From Epiperipatus broadwayi (lineage: Eukaryota; Onychophora; Udeonychophora; Euonychophora; Peripatidae), in assembly GCA_028023455.1 (NCBI GenBank), contig JAQFVV010012982.1, positions 186,001 through 250,000 on the forward strand: DNA of 64,000 bases, written 5' to 3'. The position numbers were made by a program, and so were the translations under genes. Below the pieces are notes generated by a model that saw only the letters and a program-made list of their open reading frames with translations, was not told the DNA's origin and did not search any database. Below, piece after piece: positions 1-11,480 of this stretch. Each line of letters starts with the position of its first letter. The first letter of the stretch is position 1.

Positions 1-1290
1 TTTGGTAGAATTCATTATTTCCTCAACCTAAACTAAGTATTTACTTCATAAATCCTCTATATTGCTAGATGCATAAAGTTGGACAAAATCCACAGACATA
101 TGCATAGTACAAGTATGTAAATGTTTATCACTATAAAAATAATTATGTATATATTATGAGAAGATGAACATTAAAAATCTTTTATTTATTGATTCCCTAA
201 CATTCAATATTGGTACAATGTGCTTGAAAAATTTAAACATAATGATTAACATACTAATTACATTTAAATCCTTTATTACATTTAAAACATATTTGACAGA
301 TATAAAACATTTAAAAATATATATATAACAAAAGAATACCTTTGTCCCGGGAACGAATAAGATTACTTCATGTTGGGAAGCTTATATTTAGAAGACCAGC
401 CCTATTCATTATTTTGAACAGTTCATTCTTTGTTTCTTTTCTGGGTGTCCATTCCTCTGTTGAGAGTCACATTTAAGATTTCCTATATTTGTCAGCAGAC
501 ATATTTGAAACACTATTTGATGGCAATATGCAGGCGGCAGTGTTTCAATGATTTATATTTAGGGTGCACCAGGGAGAAGACTAACTTGCTTTAACTTTAC
601 CTCACTCTATTCATATAAATCTCCTATTTTCTTTTCTTTCCTTTTTATACCCCCTCTGCTTACCCAGATGCCATGAATTTTCTTCTTGAATCTTTCTTAT
701 TTTTTCTTCCATTTCTGTAAATCAATTACATAAAAATGTATAAATATTTCGGCACACAATTGATTTTTAGTCTGATAATATTTTAATTGACATTCGTAAC
801 ATTTATCAGATTGGTTTAAAATAAAATTATTTCTGATGTTTATCTGCTTTGACCAAAAACTAATTTTGCACATTTACATCTACTTTCTTTTCTCTGATTA
901 CAAAATTTGAACCAAAAGCAGAAAAAAAACCCATTTACTGTAAAAGTAGATTTTCCAAGAATTTGGAGATATAACTGTGGAAAGACAAATAAACAAAACA
1001 AAAATAATATATACAGAAAGTATCTTTATCTCCAAATTCCAGATTTATTACAATGATAATAAAAAAAATGTTTGAGTTCAGCAGATTTCCAAATTAGATT
1101 TTATGTATTATTAATACAATTTTTTTTTTAGACTTCTCATAATATCTATAATTAAAAAAATATCCATCTTTCTGTATATATGTATATTGGTTATATGTTA
1201 CTACATGTATACATATGTGCCAAATTTAAAAGATGTTTCATGATAGGTAGCTGGCCCTTGTAACAGAGTTTGAACATGGTTCCTGTTATG
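1..1290 (-). repeat. 3' LTR of Gypsy element A (cut by window edge)
   Basis: This stretch matches 5845-7190 in the same orientation over its whole visible length, including shared blocks such as tatttcctcaac, cattcaatattggtacaat and gtagctggcccttgtaaca. Two long direct repeats around Gypsy pol remnants are what LTRs look like. The coding remnants lie on the minus strand, so this is the 3' LTR. The outer end lies off the window. The inner end is near 1265-1290: the two copies stay similar to about the word gttcctgtt and then diverge. On the minus strand, TGTTACAAGGGCC is a plausible LTR start, but the exact boundary is uncertain. The copies differ by many substitutions and small indels, so the insertion is old. 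Confidence 0.8.
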
Positions 1291-1299
1291 TTACTCCCC

Positions 1300-2640
1300 T
1301 GTTTAGAAGCCTTCAAAATGGGGTTGCCTTATTTTGATGGCTCTTAAACATTATTTTAATTTTGACACTAGCATGATGGTGCATGTTTGAGGGATCTGGC
1401 ATTATAGGACTCTCTGATTTCCCACACAGCCCCTATCCAAAACATATTGTTCTCTTGGCATTGCACAATAGTGAATGAACCTTTATACATATTACAAAAC
1501 TTTCAGTATATAAATTTCCCCAGGTCACTCACACATGCTGTCTTTACCATTACTCTTTTCCCCTATCTTAAACTTATGTTGGGTCCCAGACTGGTCTTTT
1601 ATTTCTCTTTTGGCTTCTTTTGAGAAGTGTTTGGTATGCCCAAGCCATATCAATTTCGGGATCTATAGGTAACACTTCCATTCCTGGTCATTTAGTCTTT
1701 ATCAACTTAAAAGCAGGCTTACCAAAATGCAAATGCACAGGTGAAAACACTATTGATTCATTGATAGACCAGTTAATATAGTTGATTATATGCAGTACTT
1801 GCTTGACTTAATCCCTGTGATTTGTCAGAATGTATGTCCTAAACAATTGCCCCAATTCACATCTTACCCATTCATAAGGATTAAATTGCAGGTTGCAGAT
1901 GAACATTAATACATGTTTTGTACCTAGTCTCTGGATCCATTTCTACCAGATCCATTTCTACCATTCTCCAGATACAAATGATATATCATGATCAGAGAGA
2001 AGGACCTGAGCTTTCCCCATGGTCAACATATGTGCATTTTCTAACACCTGTATCATGTTATTGGCATTTACTTGCACAATTGAGTATGCAGCCACAAATG
2101 TGAAAAATAAATTTGTATCTCACTATGAGATATTTATTTTTGTTGGATGCTGGTAATGAACTGTAATAATCCACAGCCATCATCTCTCAAGGTCTTTTTG
2201 GGATTGTGGATATCATTGGGGTTACATAACTTTTGTTCACCATTTTGGATTTTTTGACAGATGTAGCATTGGTTTATTATCACAATAACCTTGCTATGCA
2301 TGCCTGGTCAATAAAACCACTTCCAAAGCCAATGTTCCATTTTATGTAACCACAGTGGTCATAAAATTAGTGAACATGGGCTATGACAGCATCTCTCATT
2401 TGGTAAGGCATGTATTGCAATATAGATTAGTTTAGTTTATAATGACCAATTTTATTTCCTACCCATCCTATGGTCATTGTTTCTTTCCCAGCCATTCAAT
2501 TAACACTTTCAACTTTATATCCTTGTGTTGATGCTGAGCTAACCATTCAAAATCTCTCTCAATTTATTCATTTATTCTTAGTCAATGTATACCATATATA
2601 AGTTTTCCCCATTTGAGATTGGTGATATGTGGGGTTTCAG
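1300..2640 (-). pseudogene. Integrase remnant of Gypsy element A
   Basis: Minus-strand translation gives an integrase-like series. Near 2377-2352 is HVH.FYDHCG, like the HH half of the zinc-binding domain (H..YGH.G). Near 2270-2235 is CYICQKIQN, the CC half. Near 2183-2160 is MAVDYYSSLPAS, matching the first catalytic Asp region (D.YGPLP.S). Near 1998-1975 is LSDHDISFVSGEW, matching the second Asp region (SDNGTQF...W). Several stops and frame changes separate the blocks, and the catalytic Glu region could not be placed. Integrase inserts retroelement cDNA into chromosomes; this copy cannot. Confidence 0.7.
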
Positions 2641-2838
2641 TTGAAAATATCAGTGACAGGATTCTCTGACCCTTTGCAGTACCTCTTAATATAATTGTAT
2701 TCTTGGAGATACAAACTCCAGCATCCTAACTAACTATTAGTTAGATATGTGTGGTTTATAAACTCTAAGCTTTTATGGTCTGTGATTATAATAACTTTTG
2801 ATCCTAGTAAGAGTGGTCAGAACTTTTGGAATGCCCAC

Positions 2839-3268
2839 TCAATTGCCAGGGATTCTTTTCTGTCGTGGTGTAGTTGATTTCAATCCCTTAAGTAACCAGC
2901 TTATAAAATACAATACACCTATTTGGTTGTTCTCTTGAACCTGGGATAAGATTACCTCCAATCTGTACCCACTATTATCTGTTTGCATTATAAACAGTTT
3001 TGTACAATTGGGGACTATTAACATCACATGTTCCATAAATCCTTCTTTGACATTTGCAAATGCTTGGTCTTGTTCCAGCATGTATTCCCATGGGAGATTT
3101 TTTCCTTACCTTACTAAAGGTTCCATCCATTCTGAAAATCACTCCTGGAATCAATTGTAAAAGTTGCATAAACTCAAGAATGACTGAATGTTTCCTAGAC
3201 TTGGGTATAGGAGAGCTCCTAATGACCTCTACTTTATCATGGTGAGGCCTGATATCTTGGGCCCCCAC
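2839..3268 (-). pseudogene. RNase H remnant of Gypsy element A
   Basis: Two overlapping minus-strand frames hold the RT-connection/RNase H region. The segment with AFANVKEGF, FIMQTDNSGYRLEVILSQ and GVLYFISW resembles the Gypsy pattern AF..LK....P, F...TDAS..GLGAVL.Q and I.YISR.L. The usual TDAS is TDNS here. Upstream, KVEVIRSSPIPKSRK resembles the linker K...I..WP.P....L. Reading shifts between frames around 3075. RNase H removes the RNA strand during reverse transcription; this copy is dead. Confidence 0.7.
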
Positions 3269-3396
3269 TACATGGGGTAAAAATGTAACCTCATCCTGAA
3301 ATAATGTACTTTTTTAAAATAAAGTATAATCTTTTTTTCATGCATTCCTTTAAAAACATTTCAGCATCCCTTATTATGTTCTTCAACAGTTTTTGG

Positions 3397-4033
3397 TGCC
3401 ACTAACATATTATCTAAGTGCATCATGATTAAATCTTTTATTTCTACAGACAATACTTGATCCAGACATCTCAACAATCCTGCCCCACTATTTATCAATC
3501 CAAAAGGCATCTGGTTAAATACATATGAATAGCTTTCATATCAAAAGGCTGTATATTATGATCCTCAGAGTTAAGTTTGATTTGCCAGTAACTAGCTGTC
3601 AAATCAAATATTGAAAAAATTCTTCTCTGAATCTTCCTAATAATTCTTGCATTGGTGGTTGGAACATTACAATCTGGGATCATTACTTTGTTGAGTTGGC
3701 GAACATCAAGACACAACCCCACTGTACCATCTTTGTTTACAACCACCAGTGTGTTGCAATATGGGGATGAACATTTTGAAAATAATTCCCCCATTCCATC
3801 ATCTAGTCTATTTGTTTCTTAATCTCATCCCTGTACTGATGAGTGACTGGATATAACCTAGATTTAAATGATTGACTTTGATTGAGTCTGATCTGTTGTT
3901 TGAAACCTGGGATTATACTCGGTATGTCAGAAAAAACATGACTATAGTTCTCTAATATTTGCCTCAGTATGCATTTCCAATTTCCCTTGGCCATCATTGC
4001 CTCATGCATGTTTTTCATGGTAATGCCGTCCAT
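3397..4033 (-). pseudogene. Reverse transcriptase remnant of Gypsy element A
   Basis: Minus-strand frames show Gypsy RT blocks in order. YSHVFSDIPSIIPGFKQQI is the pre-RT segment, SSPYCNTLVVVNKDGT the fingers motif, LCLDVRQLNKVMIPD the next block, and FDLTASYWQIKL matches the catalytic FD.SGYWQI.L. The region around 3429-3397 reads MMHLDNMLVAP, corresponding to the YxDD box, here HLDN, so the second catalytic Asp is Asn. A frame change near 3795-3803 and further breaks near 3490 disrupt it. Confidence 0.8.
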
Positions 4034-4254
4034 TGGATTTTCAGAAATGTGTAATACCCCTATTGAGCTATCTAGGTAGGTGATAAAAACTTAATCATTT
4101 CACCTTTGCATGTGGCCTATCCATTTCTAAAATCCAACATACACTTATATTTATGTAAAATATATGACACAAGTAAGGCATCATATATTAAATCCATCAT
4201 AAATAAGAACACATGCAAGAAGATTTTCCCATTAATTTAAATGTCTATCCACAT

Positions 4255-4500
4255 TTATTTGAGCTCTACCTTAATTTTTTGATTATTTGCTATTGTCACT
4301 TGGACTGACTTTAGTGGGAGAGTAGGTATATCAGGTTGTTCATTTACTATTCTGTGATATAATATTTCCATTATCACCAAGATTTTACTACCTGAGTCTA
4401 CAAGTGTTTGACTTCTGACACATTGGCATGAGAATTTTCGGACATGTCTGTTGAGAATATCATGGACCTGGTTTTCCCATGAACACACTAAGTTTCCCAC
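4255..4500 (-). pseudogene. Retropepsin-like segment of Gypsy element A
   Basis: An 81-codon minus-strand frame contains TLVDSGSKILVI followed by LPLKSVQVTIANN. This resembles the aspartic protease pattern L[IV]D[ST]G[AS]..[ST]..I followed by LP...V.V..A in Gypsy elements. Its position just upstream of the RT fits a gag-pro-pol layout. Both ends are open to stops, so the family is judged only from this motif and context. A protease would cleave the polyprotein; this fragment is not functional by itself. Confidence 0.55.
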
Positions 4501-5844
4501 TTTTTTTATTTCATTGGTGACCTAGTTTTGCTTCATTTACATTGTCTGATATTCTTTTATTTCCCTCCATTTTTTTTTTATTTCCAGGATTCCTGCCTCA
4601 ACTATCATTATAAATTTTCAATCATTGATCCATGGCATTTGTTTACTTGCATGCAATTGATCCAATATTTTGTATTTATTGATCTGCCTCTCATCTTTCC
4701 CAACATCCATTTATTTCCCAAGGTAGGTTTCTACATACCATTCCTACAATTTGTTTTTCAGAAAGTTCATGCTTCTAATGTCTTCAGTATGGCCACTTGT
4801 CAACTGAAAAATTGTACGTAACCCTCTTCACTGCCCTCCTGAAATTTTTGTTTAGTTAGCTGAGATCTAATATTCTCCTGTTATTCTTCAGTCCAAAGGG
4901 TCTTCTTTAGGGATGATTTATATTCTGGAAGGTTTGTGGTTGGTATAAAAGTGAATTCTACCATGTCTTGGCATACCCTTCAAGTTAATTGTGCACTATC
5001 ACTATTTTATATTCCTCCTGTATACTTTGTAAGATATTAAAATTGCTCTATTGGTACCTCCTCTTTTTCACCTCTCAAAATCTTTATTTTCACCATTTCC
5101 CTATCCATTCCATTATTTCTAATTATAATTTCCTTGTCTATTTATTAACAACATGTTGGACTCACTTCCCAATCCCTGAAATATGATATTGCCTACAATT
5201 TCTGCCCTGCTTATTTATTTATTGCTTAATTTTATTTTATTAGTTTTTGATTCTTTAATCCCTCTACTTGATTGAGCTCCTTTCTTCAAAGCCATATCAA
5301 TGGGAGTCCATTGTCATGGTCATACCCCTATTTAATGTACAAAATGTATTCTTTCTTTTTAATCTACCTAGTGATGGACCTATAGTCACCATAAAACCTG
5401 TATGTAACCAAATTCTGGGCTCACATCATTTAATGATATGAATTTAATATGCCATTTTATTAATTACAAAAAAATAATAATTTAATTTAATGGGAGATAC
5501 AATACAAATAACAGATCTACCCTGATAAAATAAATTTCTGAAGATAGATAGAAATTGATTATCTCTGGTACCTTTATGAGCATCGATTTATCAATCTCAG
5601 ATACAATAAGAATTACACTGGTAACTTTCACACATTGATTCCTCGTATATTCATTTAAGATATTCACCCAACCCACTCTAACTAAATATCTCAGGGGTGG
5701 TGGCGATGACACTGTTGGAGCACATAAATCATTTATGAGTAAGAAGAAATGACAATTTTGAGTAAATTTTATGAGAATTATGATACATATAAAATCTCTT
5801 TGCAATACCTTTTTGTAAAATAGGCTAATAAGATCTAATTCTAA

Positions 5845-7190
5845 TTTGTTAGAAATCGATATTTCCTCAACTTAAACTAATTATTTACTTCATAAATCTT
5901 CTATATTATTAGTTGCATAAATTTGGTCAAAATCCACACACATATGCATAGTATAATAAGTAAATTATTATAACTAAAAAAATAATTATGTATATGTTAT
6001 GAGGACATACATTAAAAATCTTTTGTTTATTGATTCTCTAACATTCAATATTGGTACAATATACTCAAACAATTTAAATATAATAATTAATGTACTAATT
6101 ATGTTTAAATTCTTTATTACATTTAAGACAAATTTGACAGATATAAAACATTTAAATATATATAAAATAATACCTTTGTTTTCAGGAATGGATAAGATTA
6201 CTACATGTAGGTAAGCTTACATTTAGAAGATTGGCCATATTTCTTATTTTGAACAGTTCATTATTTATTTCTTTTCTGAGTGTCCATTCTTCAGTTGAGA
6301 GTCACATTTAAAATTTTCTATATTCATCAGCAAAAGTCTTTAAAGCAATATTTGATGGCAATAGGCAGGTGATAGTGTTTCCAATGATTTACATTTATGG
6401 AGCACTGGGTAGGAGTCTAACATGCTTTAGTTTTACCTCACTCTATTCATATCACTTACATTACTTTTTTGTCCTTTTTTGCAGTTTAATAATATTCCTA
6501 TTTTCCCCTCTGTTCTTTTTATACCCCCTCTGCCTACCCAGATGTCATGAATTTTCTTCTCGAATCTTCCTTCTTTTTCTTCCATTTCTTTAAATCAATT
6601 ACATAAAAAAAAAAAATACAAATTTTTTGGCACACAATCGATTTTCAATCTGATAATATCTTAATTGAAATTCTTACCATTTATCAGATTGGTTTAAAAT
6701 AAAATTATTTTTAATGTTTATCTGCTTTGACCAAAAACTATTTTTGTACATTTACATCCACTTTTTTTTTGGCTGATTACAAAATTTGAACAAAGGCATT
6801 ACAAAATTTGATCAAAAGCAGAAAAAAATAATCATTTACTGTTAAATGTGAATTTGGAGATATAACCATGGAAAGACAAAAAAAAACAAAACAATATATA
6901 TATAGAAAGCACCTCATCTCTAAATTCCAGATTTATTGCAGTGAGAATAAAACAAAAGTTTGAGTTCAGAAGATTTCCAGATTAGAATTTATGTATTATT
7001 AACACAAATTATTTATTTTTCTTTTTAGTCTCTCATAACATCTATAATTTTTAAAAAAATTATCTATCTTTCTGTATATATGTATGTTGGTTATATGTTG
7101 AATGTGTCCTTACATATGTGCTGAATTTAAATGGTGTTTCATGATAAGTAGCTGGCCCTTGTAACATTATTCGAACCTGATTCCTGTTCC
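5845..7190 (-). repeat. 5' LTR of Gypsy element A
   Basis: Direct repeat of 1-1290; position 1 aligns near 5845. Shared words include taaacataatgatt-like runs, the T/C-rich tract at about 6515-6590 (matching 640-715), and gtagctggcccttgtaaca at 7148-7167. On the minus strand this LTR lies upstream of the gag-pol remnants. Small indels distinguish it from the other copy, such as the extra gcagtttaataat stretch near 6481. The LTR drives transcription in a live element; I cannot place a promoter confidently. Confidence 0.8.
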
Positions 7191-8178
7191 CTATATAAAT
7201 CATACCATATGTTTCTGACATTGATCATTAATCCTTATCTGTATCTCCTTAGTTGTTAAGACAGTTGTTGCTTATTGCGTTAAAGTTGAGGTAGCTTCCT
7301 TGGTGTTCATGACTGCATTGTGTGTCTTAAGGCCAGAGTGGTTTTATATATATTCCAGAATTATGGTTCAAGATTCATTCTTGTCCAGACTTATGCTGAT
7401 CTGATCATTCCAAGAAAAAAATTTATGTAGAGAGATGATTTTCATGTCATGTATTTTAATTAAAATAGTGTGATTGAAATACTACTAGAGTACAAATTAA
7501 ATGTAGAAGAACTATGCAAATGTGTACTCATATTTTCATTATCTCATTTCTTTGGCTGCCAGGATATTGTAATAGTTCAGAACCCATTATAAAATAAATT
7601 AGTCTGACCTGACAAGTTTTTCATCCACACACAAAAATAGATATATTGTAACGAGCACAGACGTTCGTTACATTGTTTTTTTTTATTTATTAAACATGAA
7701 AGTAAATTTAAAAGTTCACATTTAAAAATTTTCTTTAAGAATTAAAAATTGAATTTAAATATCATCTTAAACTCGTATATATTAAATCGCACAGATAATG
7801 AAAAATTATTAAAATAAAACTTTATTAAAGAAAAAGTATTTTAAAACTAAATTTTAAAAAGATTTGGAGATAAAATTATATCTTTAAATTTATCTTTAAA
7901 TATATCTTTGATTTGGAAAACAGGTTAATTAATCAGAAATGGAAATGATAAATTTAATTAGTCAAATGTAAACCAGCCTTGGGCATTTAAATGTAAAAAC
8001 ATCGGTCAGATAGGAAAACAATAGAAACTTTTAGCAAATGAAATAAATCCATTGGGAAATCGGACCTCAACGAAAAGGATCATCACATCGATGATGTAAT
8101 GTTAAGTCAATCTTTCAAAGTAATATAAAAGGACAAGTTTGGAAATTATTGGTTAGTTATTATATATGTGTGGGAGAT
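7191..8178. other. AT-rich non-coding DNA with one short palindrome
   Basis: No gene is visible. At 7647-7672 an 8-bp inverted repeat, TGTAACGA/TCGTTACA, encloses 10 bases and could form a small hairpin or be a transposon end. The DNA runs into the hammerhead ribozyme at 8179 and may belong to the same mobile element, whose limits I could not find. Confidence 0.5.
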
Positions 8179-8239
8179 GATAATCTGGACCAACTGATGA
8201 GTGCTGGCTTAGCACGAAATACATATATTGGTGATTATT
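8179..8239 (+). ncRNA. Type I hammerhead self-cleaving ribozyme, very short stem III
   Basis: All conserved core pieces are present and correctly spaced: CTGATGA at 8194-8200, stem II GTGCT/AGCAC (8201-8205 with 8211-8215) closed by loop GGCTT, GAAA at 8216-8219, then a 2-3 bp stem III (A8219-T8226, T8220-A8225, possibly A8221-T8224). The predicted cleavage triplet is ATA, cut after 8227. Stem I pairs ACCAA (8089+100=8189-8193) with TTGGT (8228-8232). After a TGG bulge at 8186-8188 it continues as 7 pairs, GATAATC (8179-8185) with GATTATT (8233-8239), the last a G-T wobble. The internal bulge in stem I and the GGCTT loop suit the stem I-loop II tertiary contact of fast hammerheads. Such minimal stem III hammerheads are known from metazoan Penelope-like elements, retrozymes and satellites, where they cut long transcripts into units. 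Which element owns this one is unclear. Confidence 0.85.
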
Positions 8240-9212
8240 TATCTTTTCTACATGTGTGTGGTCATGTGTATCAGTTGTATGAGATAGTGTAGAGTGTTGA
8301 AGAGTGTTTGAAAATCCTCTATACTTATATATCCTATGTATAATCATAAAGTCTTTCAAGGATCTAAATTATAAGGGGAAATACCCAGGTTATAATTTTT
8401 TTTATTCAAGTCACTTTATTTCTTTCATTTTCTATTTACAGGAGTAAGACACATATATTTTTTTTAGAAAAAAAAATTAGGAAAAAGTCTACTTAATCTA
8501 AGTTGTGTAGTTTACTAATCAGAAAAAAAGGCAATTTATTTACTTAGATAAAGTAATGAAAATTTATTACTTTTCTAATAATAATTAAAAATTTATCTAG
8601 TAATTCTATGTGTTTATATTTGGAAAAATGTTAATCATTGAAATTAGAGATGAGAACACCGATTATTTTTATATTTTTTAAATGTTTTTTTTTTTTTGTA
8701 AAAACGAAGAACTATTTTTTTCTGAAAAAGGAAATAATGTAATCAATTTTAAAAAATAATTTGTGACAATAAATAAAGGTACGTGGATTTATGGAGTTTG
8801 GTCATGGATACTAATTTATATAGATTATTGATAGATATCAATGTGTTGGAGTTTTTTTGGTTTTAAGAAGTTATAACATCGATTCTATCAAGGATTTGTG
8901 GCTTATCTCAATTAGCTAAGAAACTGTTAATAGTATTGCAGAAATTGAAGTTGGTTAATATGGCATTTTTTAGTTATATAAAAAGCTGCTAACTTGTGAA
9001 CTATTAAGATAACATAGAAAATGGAACAATAGCTAAAAAAATCTCATGATTCTAGGGTAAAAACTTTTATTATTACACTAGCATCTATCAATGTCAGTTT
9101 TAAGTGTGTTATATCTGCTTGTGCTAACTGCTGATGATCTTAAATAAGCAGTAATTTTTATCCTTCGCCCAAATTTTTATTTTGCTTTTGCCTGCATATT
9201 TACAATAAACAT
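8240..9212. other. AT-rich DNA, no recognised feature
   Basis: The first ~150 bases (to about 8370) may be the 3' part of the hammerhead-bearing element; gtgtgtggtcatgtgtatc resembles in position the post-ribozyme part of the 61.6 kb copy. The rest is low-complexity AT-rich sequence with poly-A/T runs and no gene. Confidence 0.4.
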
Positions 9213-9221
9213 ATAATTTAT

Positions 9222-9317
9222 GTCTTGCATTGGTGGTTGAGAGGTGAGCGTGACTGCCTTGCACTTGCAGGCAGTTGCCCAGGTTGCGAGGCCGATGCTA
9301 TGACACTTAAAAAAATC
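9222..9317 (+). mobile_element. Short tRNA-Gly-like SINE, subfamily B (T-loop deletion)
   Basis: The copy begins tgtcttgcattggtggt and ends gatgctatgacac plus a short A-rich tail, like the copy at 19471-19580. It is flanked by the 9-bp target-site duplication ATAATTTAT (9213-9221 and 9318-9326), which shows insertion by retroposition. The tRNA-like body has acceptor-type ends GCATTGG and CCGATGC and an enlarged anticodon hairpin CTGCC...GGCAG. About 12 bases spanning the T-loop and B-box are missing compared with the 19.5 kb copy, so this copy lacks a Pol III B-box. Confidence 0.75.
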
Positions 9318-9326
9318 ATAATTTAT

Positions 9327-10967
9327 ACCATCATTCTACCTTGGAGAAGAAACCTTAAACTTTACTGATCAGTGACTATTCTATAGATAAAGTTTTCAAA
9401 AAGCTTTGAATCTATTTTTTTTAGTTGACTATTAATAGTAGTAACATCAGAATTCTGATACTATGAAAAGATCTATTTAAAATTTATAATGATAAGCCTT
9501 CAAACTAATTATAAGAAAATTAGACAAAATTGCTCTTTTTCTTTCGATACATAATTTAACATTTCTCAAACATAACTTAATATTTGAAAGTTATATTAAA
9601 CAGAATTTATAATTTATTTTTTGTTCGATAATTAATAATTAACAGTAATTATAACTTCCATTTATATTTATTGATTGATTTGTTTTTTTAGGGTTTAAGC
9701 AGTGATATTAAATTAAAAATAATAAGTATGTGATTATTTTAGATTTGATGTAAGCATATCAGAGATTACAACGGAAATTCAATTTAGTTAAATGACTTTT
9801 GTTTAATAGGAATACATTTCCATCTAAATACATTTTATGCATTTGATTCAAACAGAAATATAATATAATAATTCTAAATATTGTTGACATTTAAATAATT
9901 ATTATTATTTTCATATTATTTATAATTCTAGTTTTTCATTTTCTTTCTCTCATCCTAAATCTAGTTAAGTAAAGCATATTGCACCCACTCACCTTGAGAT
10001 ACATTGCTAGAATTTTAACAGAGGAGCTAACATCTAAGAAGTTAGAGAAGAATTTGAACCTGACCTATAGATGTTTTTCATTTTATAGATGATGCCTTAA
10101 TATGTTTATGGCAGCTATATTATAAATAAAAAATATCTCTAGTAATAAGGAATAGACTCTTTCTTTACATGGATATGTTTGATAGCAATGACAGTCAGAA
10201 AATGTAGATGGATACCCAGTCTGACCAAAATATTCAGTCCAAAGATAATCATTGTGAGAACCCCAGTATTGAAATTCTCATATATTCTAACGTAGTTATG
10301 TATAAATCTAAAAAGAGTTAAAAAACATAGTCATTACAATATATCTATAGAAAAATCCATTCATGTATATATATTTTGATTTGACATTACTTATTTTTAC
10401 TTAATCAATAAGAGTAAAATATATCTTATTATTTTGTAATTCGATTTAGAATTATGTGTTTTTATACAAAATAAATAATTTGTTATCAAAAATCGACATC
10501 TGCATAAATAATTAAAGGTTTTTCTTTTATTCTATAAATATTTTAAAAAAATAACTACTTTATTTTTTTTAATTACTTTATTAAAAATTTATTTATTTAT
10601 TTATAATACTCTCATTGTTTTATTCATAATTAATAAAATTATAAATATAGTTAAATTATTCATATTAAAAATTCTTAACATTTAAATGAAATGGTGCTTT
10701 ATAAAAGATAATATATATTGTTTTTCTGAGAATTTGAACTTAGATTTTTGGGGGTTTGAAAGTAAAGAATTTTAGAGATATTAAGCCTGCAATAGTGATA
10801 GAAAATTCAGTTTTTTGGCTGCGAAATTTTTCGATTTGATGAAATATTATTTTCAGAAAAAAGAAATGATTAATGAAAATCATAGATAGAAAGAATTTCA
10901 TAGCCTAAATTTAAATTTGAAACAATTCATTAAATAAAAATGAATTTTTTTAATAATTTAGCATACT
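9327..10967. other. AT-rich DNA, no recognised feature
   Basis: Long poly-A/T rich sequence without ORFs, terminal repeats or motif-bearing scraps that I can recognise. Confidence 0.5.
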
Positions 10968-11063
10968 TTTTTTTATATGTCAAATGCGTTGACCAGGAAG
11001 TGAATCCAGGCCAGCTGCTTGGAAGGCAGCTATGCTAATCGCTAGGCCACCAATGCTTGACAT
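10968..11063 (-). mobile_element. tRNA-Gly(TCC)-like SINE, subfamily A
   Basis: On the minus strand, positions 11056 to 10985 form a 72-base tRNA-like body: acceptor ends GCATTGG/TCAACGC, anticodon hairpin GCTGC-CTTCCAA-GCAGC with anticodon TCC, and T-arm ending CCTGG. It is preceded by TGTCAA and followed by TTTGACATAT and an A run (the T run at 10968-10975 on the plus strand). The same flanking words occur at 30300-30396, so these are SINE copies rather than independent tRNA genes. T-loop position 58 is C instead of the invariant A, and G57 has become A here. No clean target-site duplication was found. Confidence 0.75.
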
Positions 11064-11385
11064 GGATTTTGTTCTAATATTCTCATTAATATTCAATAAA
11101 TAAATAAAACAGGATCAAGTAATCAATACTATTTAAAATGAATCAAAATGTTATAATGCTTGAAAAATAATCTGAATTGTTGATAGAGAAAAAATTTTCT
11201 CCAGGGTCAATTAATGTTTTTTTGAGGATTAATATTTTAATGATTACAATAATTTTAAAAACAATTAAAAAAATATTTCTTCATCATTAATTGAGATGAA
11301 TATAGATAAAGACAATTGTTAAGAAAGTTAAAAAATATATATTACTGTTTCTTAATACCAAAATAATATAAAATATTCATGCTCT
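11064..11385. other. AT-rich DNA, no recognised feature
   Basis: No ORF, RNA or repeat structure recognised. Confidence 0.5.
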
Positions 11386-11387
11386 TA

Positions 11388-11480
11388 TTTCCAAGATACT
11401 TAAGATTGGCCTATATAATTGAATTTAGGTACAAAGATAAGCTGACTGTTCTTATCTTTTCAAAGTATCTATCTTGTACC
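11388..11480 (+). repeat. Fragment related to the 54 kb foldback element
   Basis: The segment with ccaagatacttaagattgg, cctatata, tttaggtacaaagataag, ttcttatctttt and agtatctatcttg follows, in the same order and spacing, the block at about 54687-54775 (ccaagatgcttcggattgac ... ctctatcttgag). It is therefore a diverged internal piece of the same repeat family, inserted or copied separately. No terminal structure is visible here. Confidence 0.6.

Larger units (their letters stand above)
1290..5840 (-). mobile_element. Gypsy-type LTR retrotransposon A, decayed internal region
   Basis: Internal part of an LTR element between direct repeats at 1-1290 and 5845-7190. Reading the minus strand from high to low coordinates gives a leader and possible gag remnant (about 5830-4510), a retropepsin-like segment, RT, RNase H, then integrase. 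This protease-RT-RNase H-integrase order is that of Gypsy/Metaviridae. Every domain is interrupted by stops or frameshifts, so no functional protein is possible. I could not recognise gag motifs such as a CCHC knuckle in 4500-5830, nor a convincing primer-binding site next to the LTR end near 5830. AG-rich candidate polypurine sequence (CAGGGGAG on the minus strand) lies near 1300. Confidence 0.8.

Noticed and set aside
5482-5805. 107-codon minus-strand frame as a gene
   Set aside because: It lies in the leader/gag side of Gypsy A just inside the LTR and shows no recognised domain.
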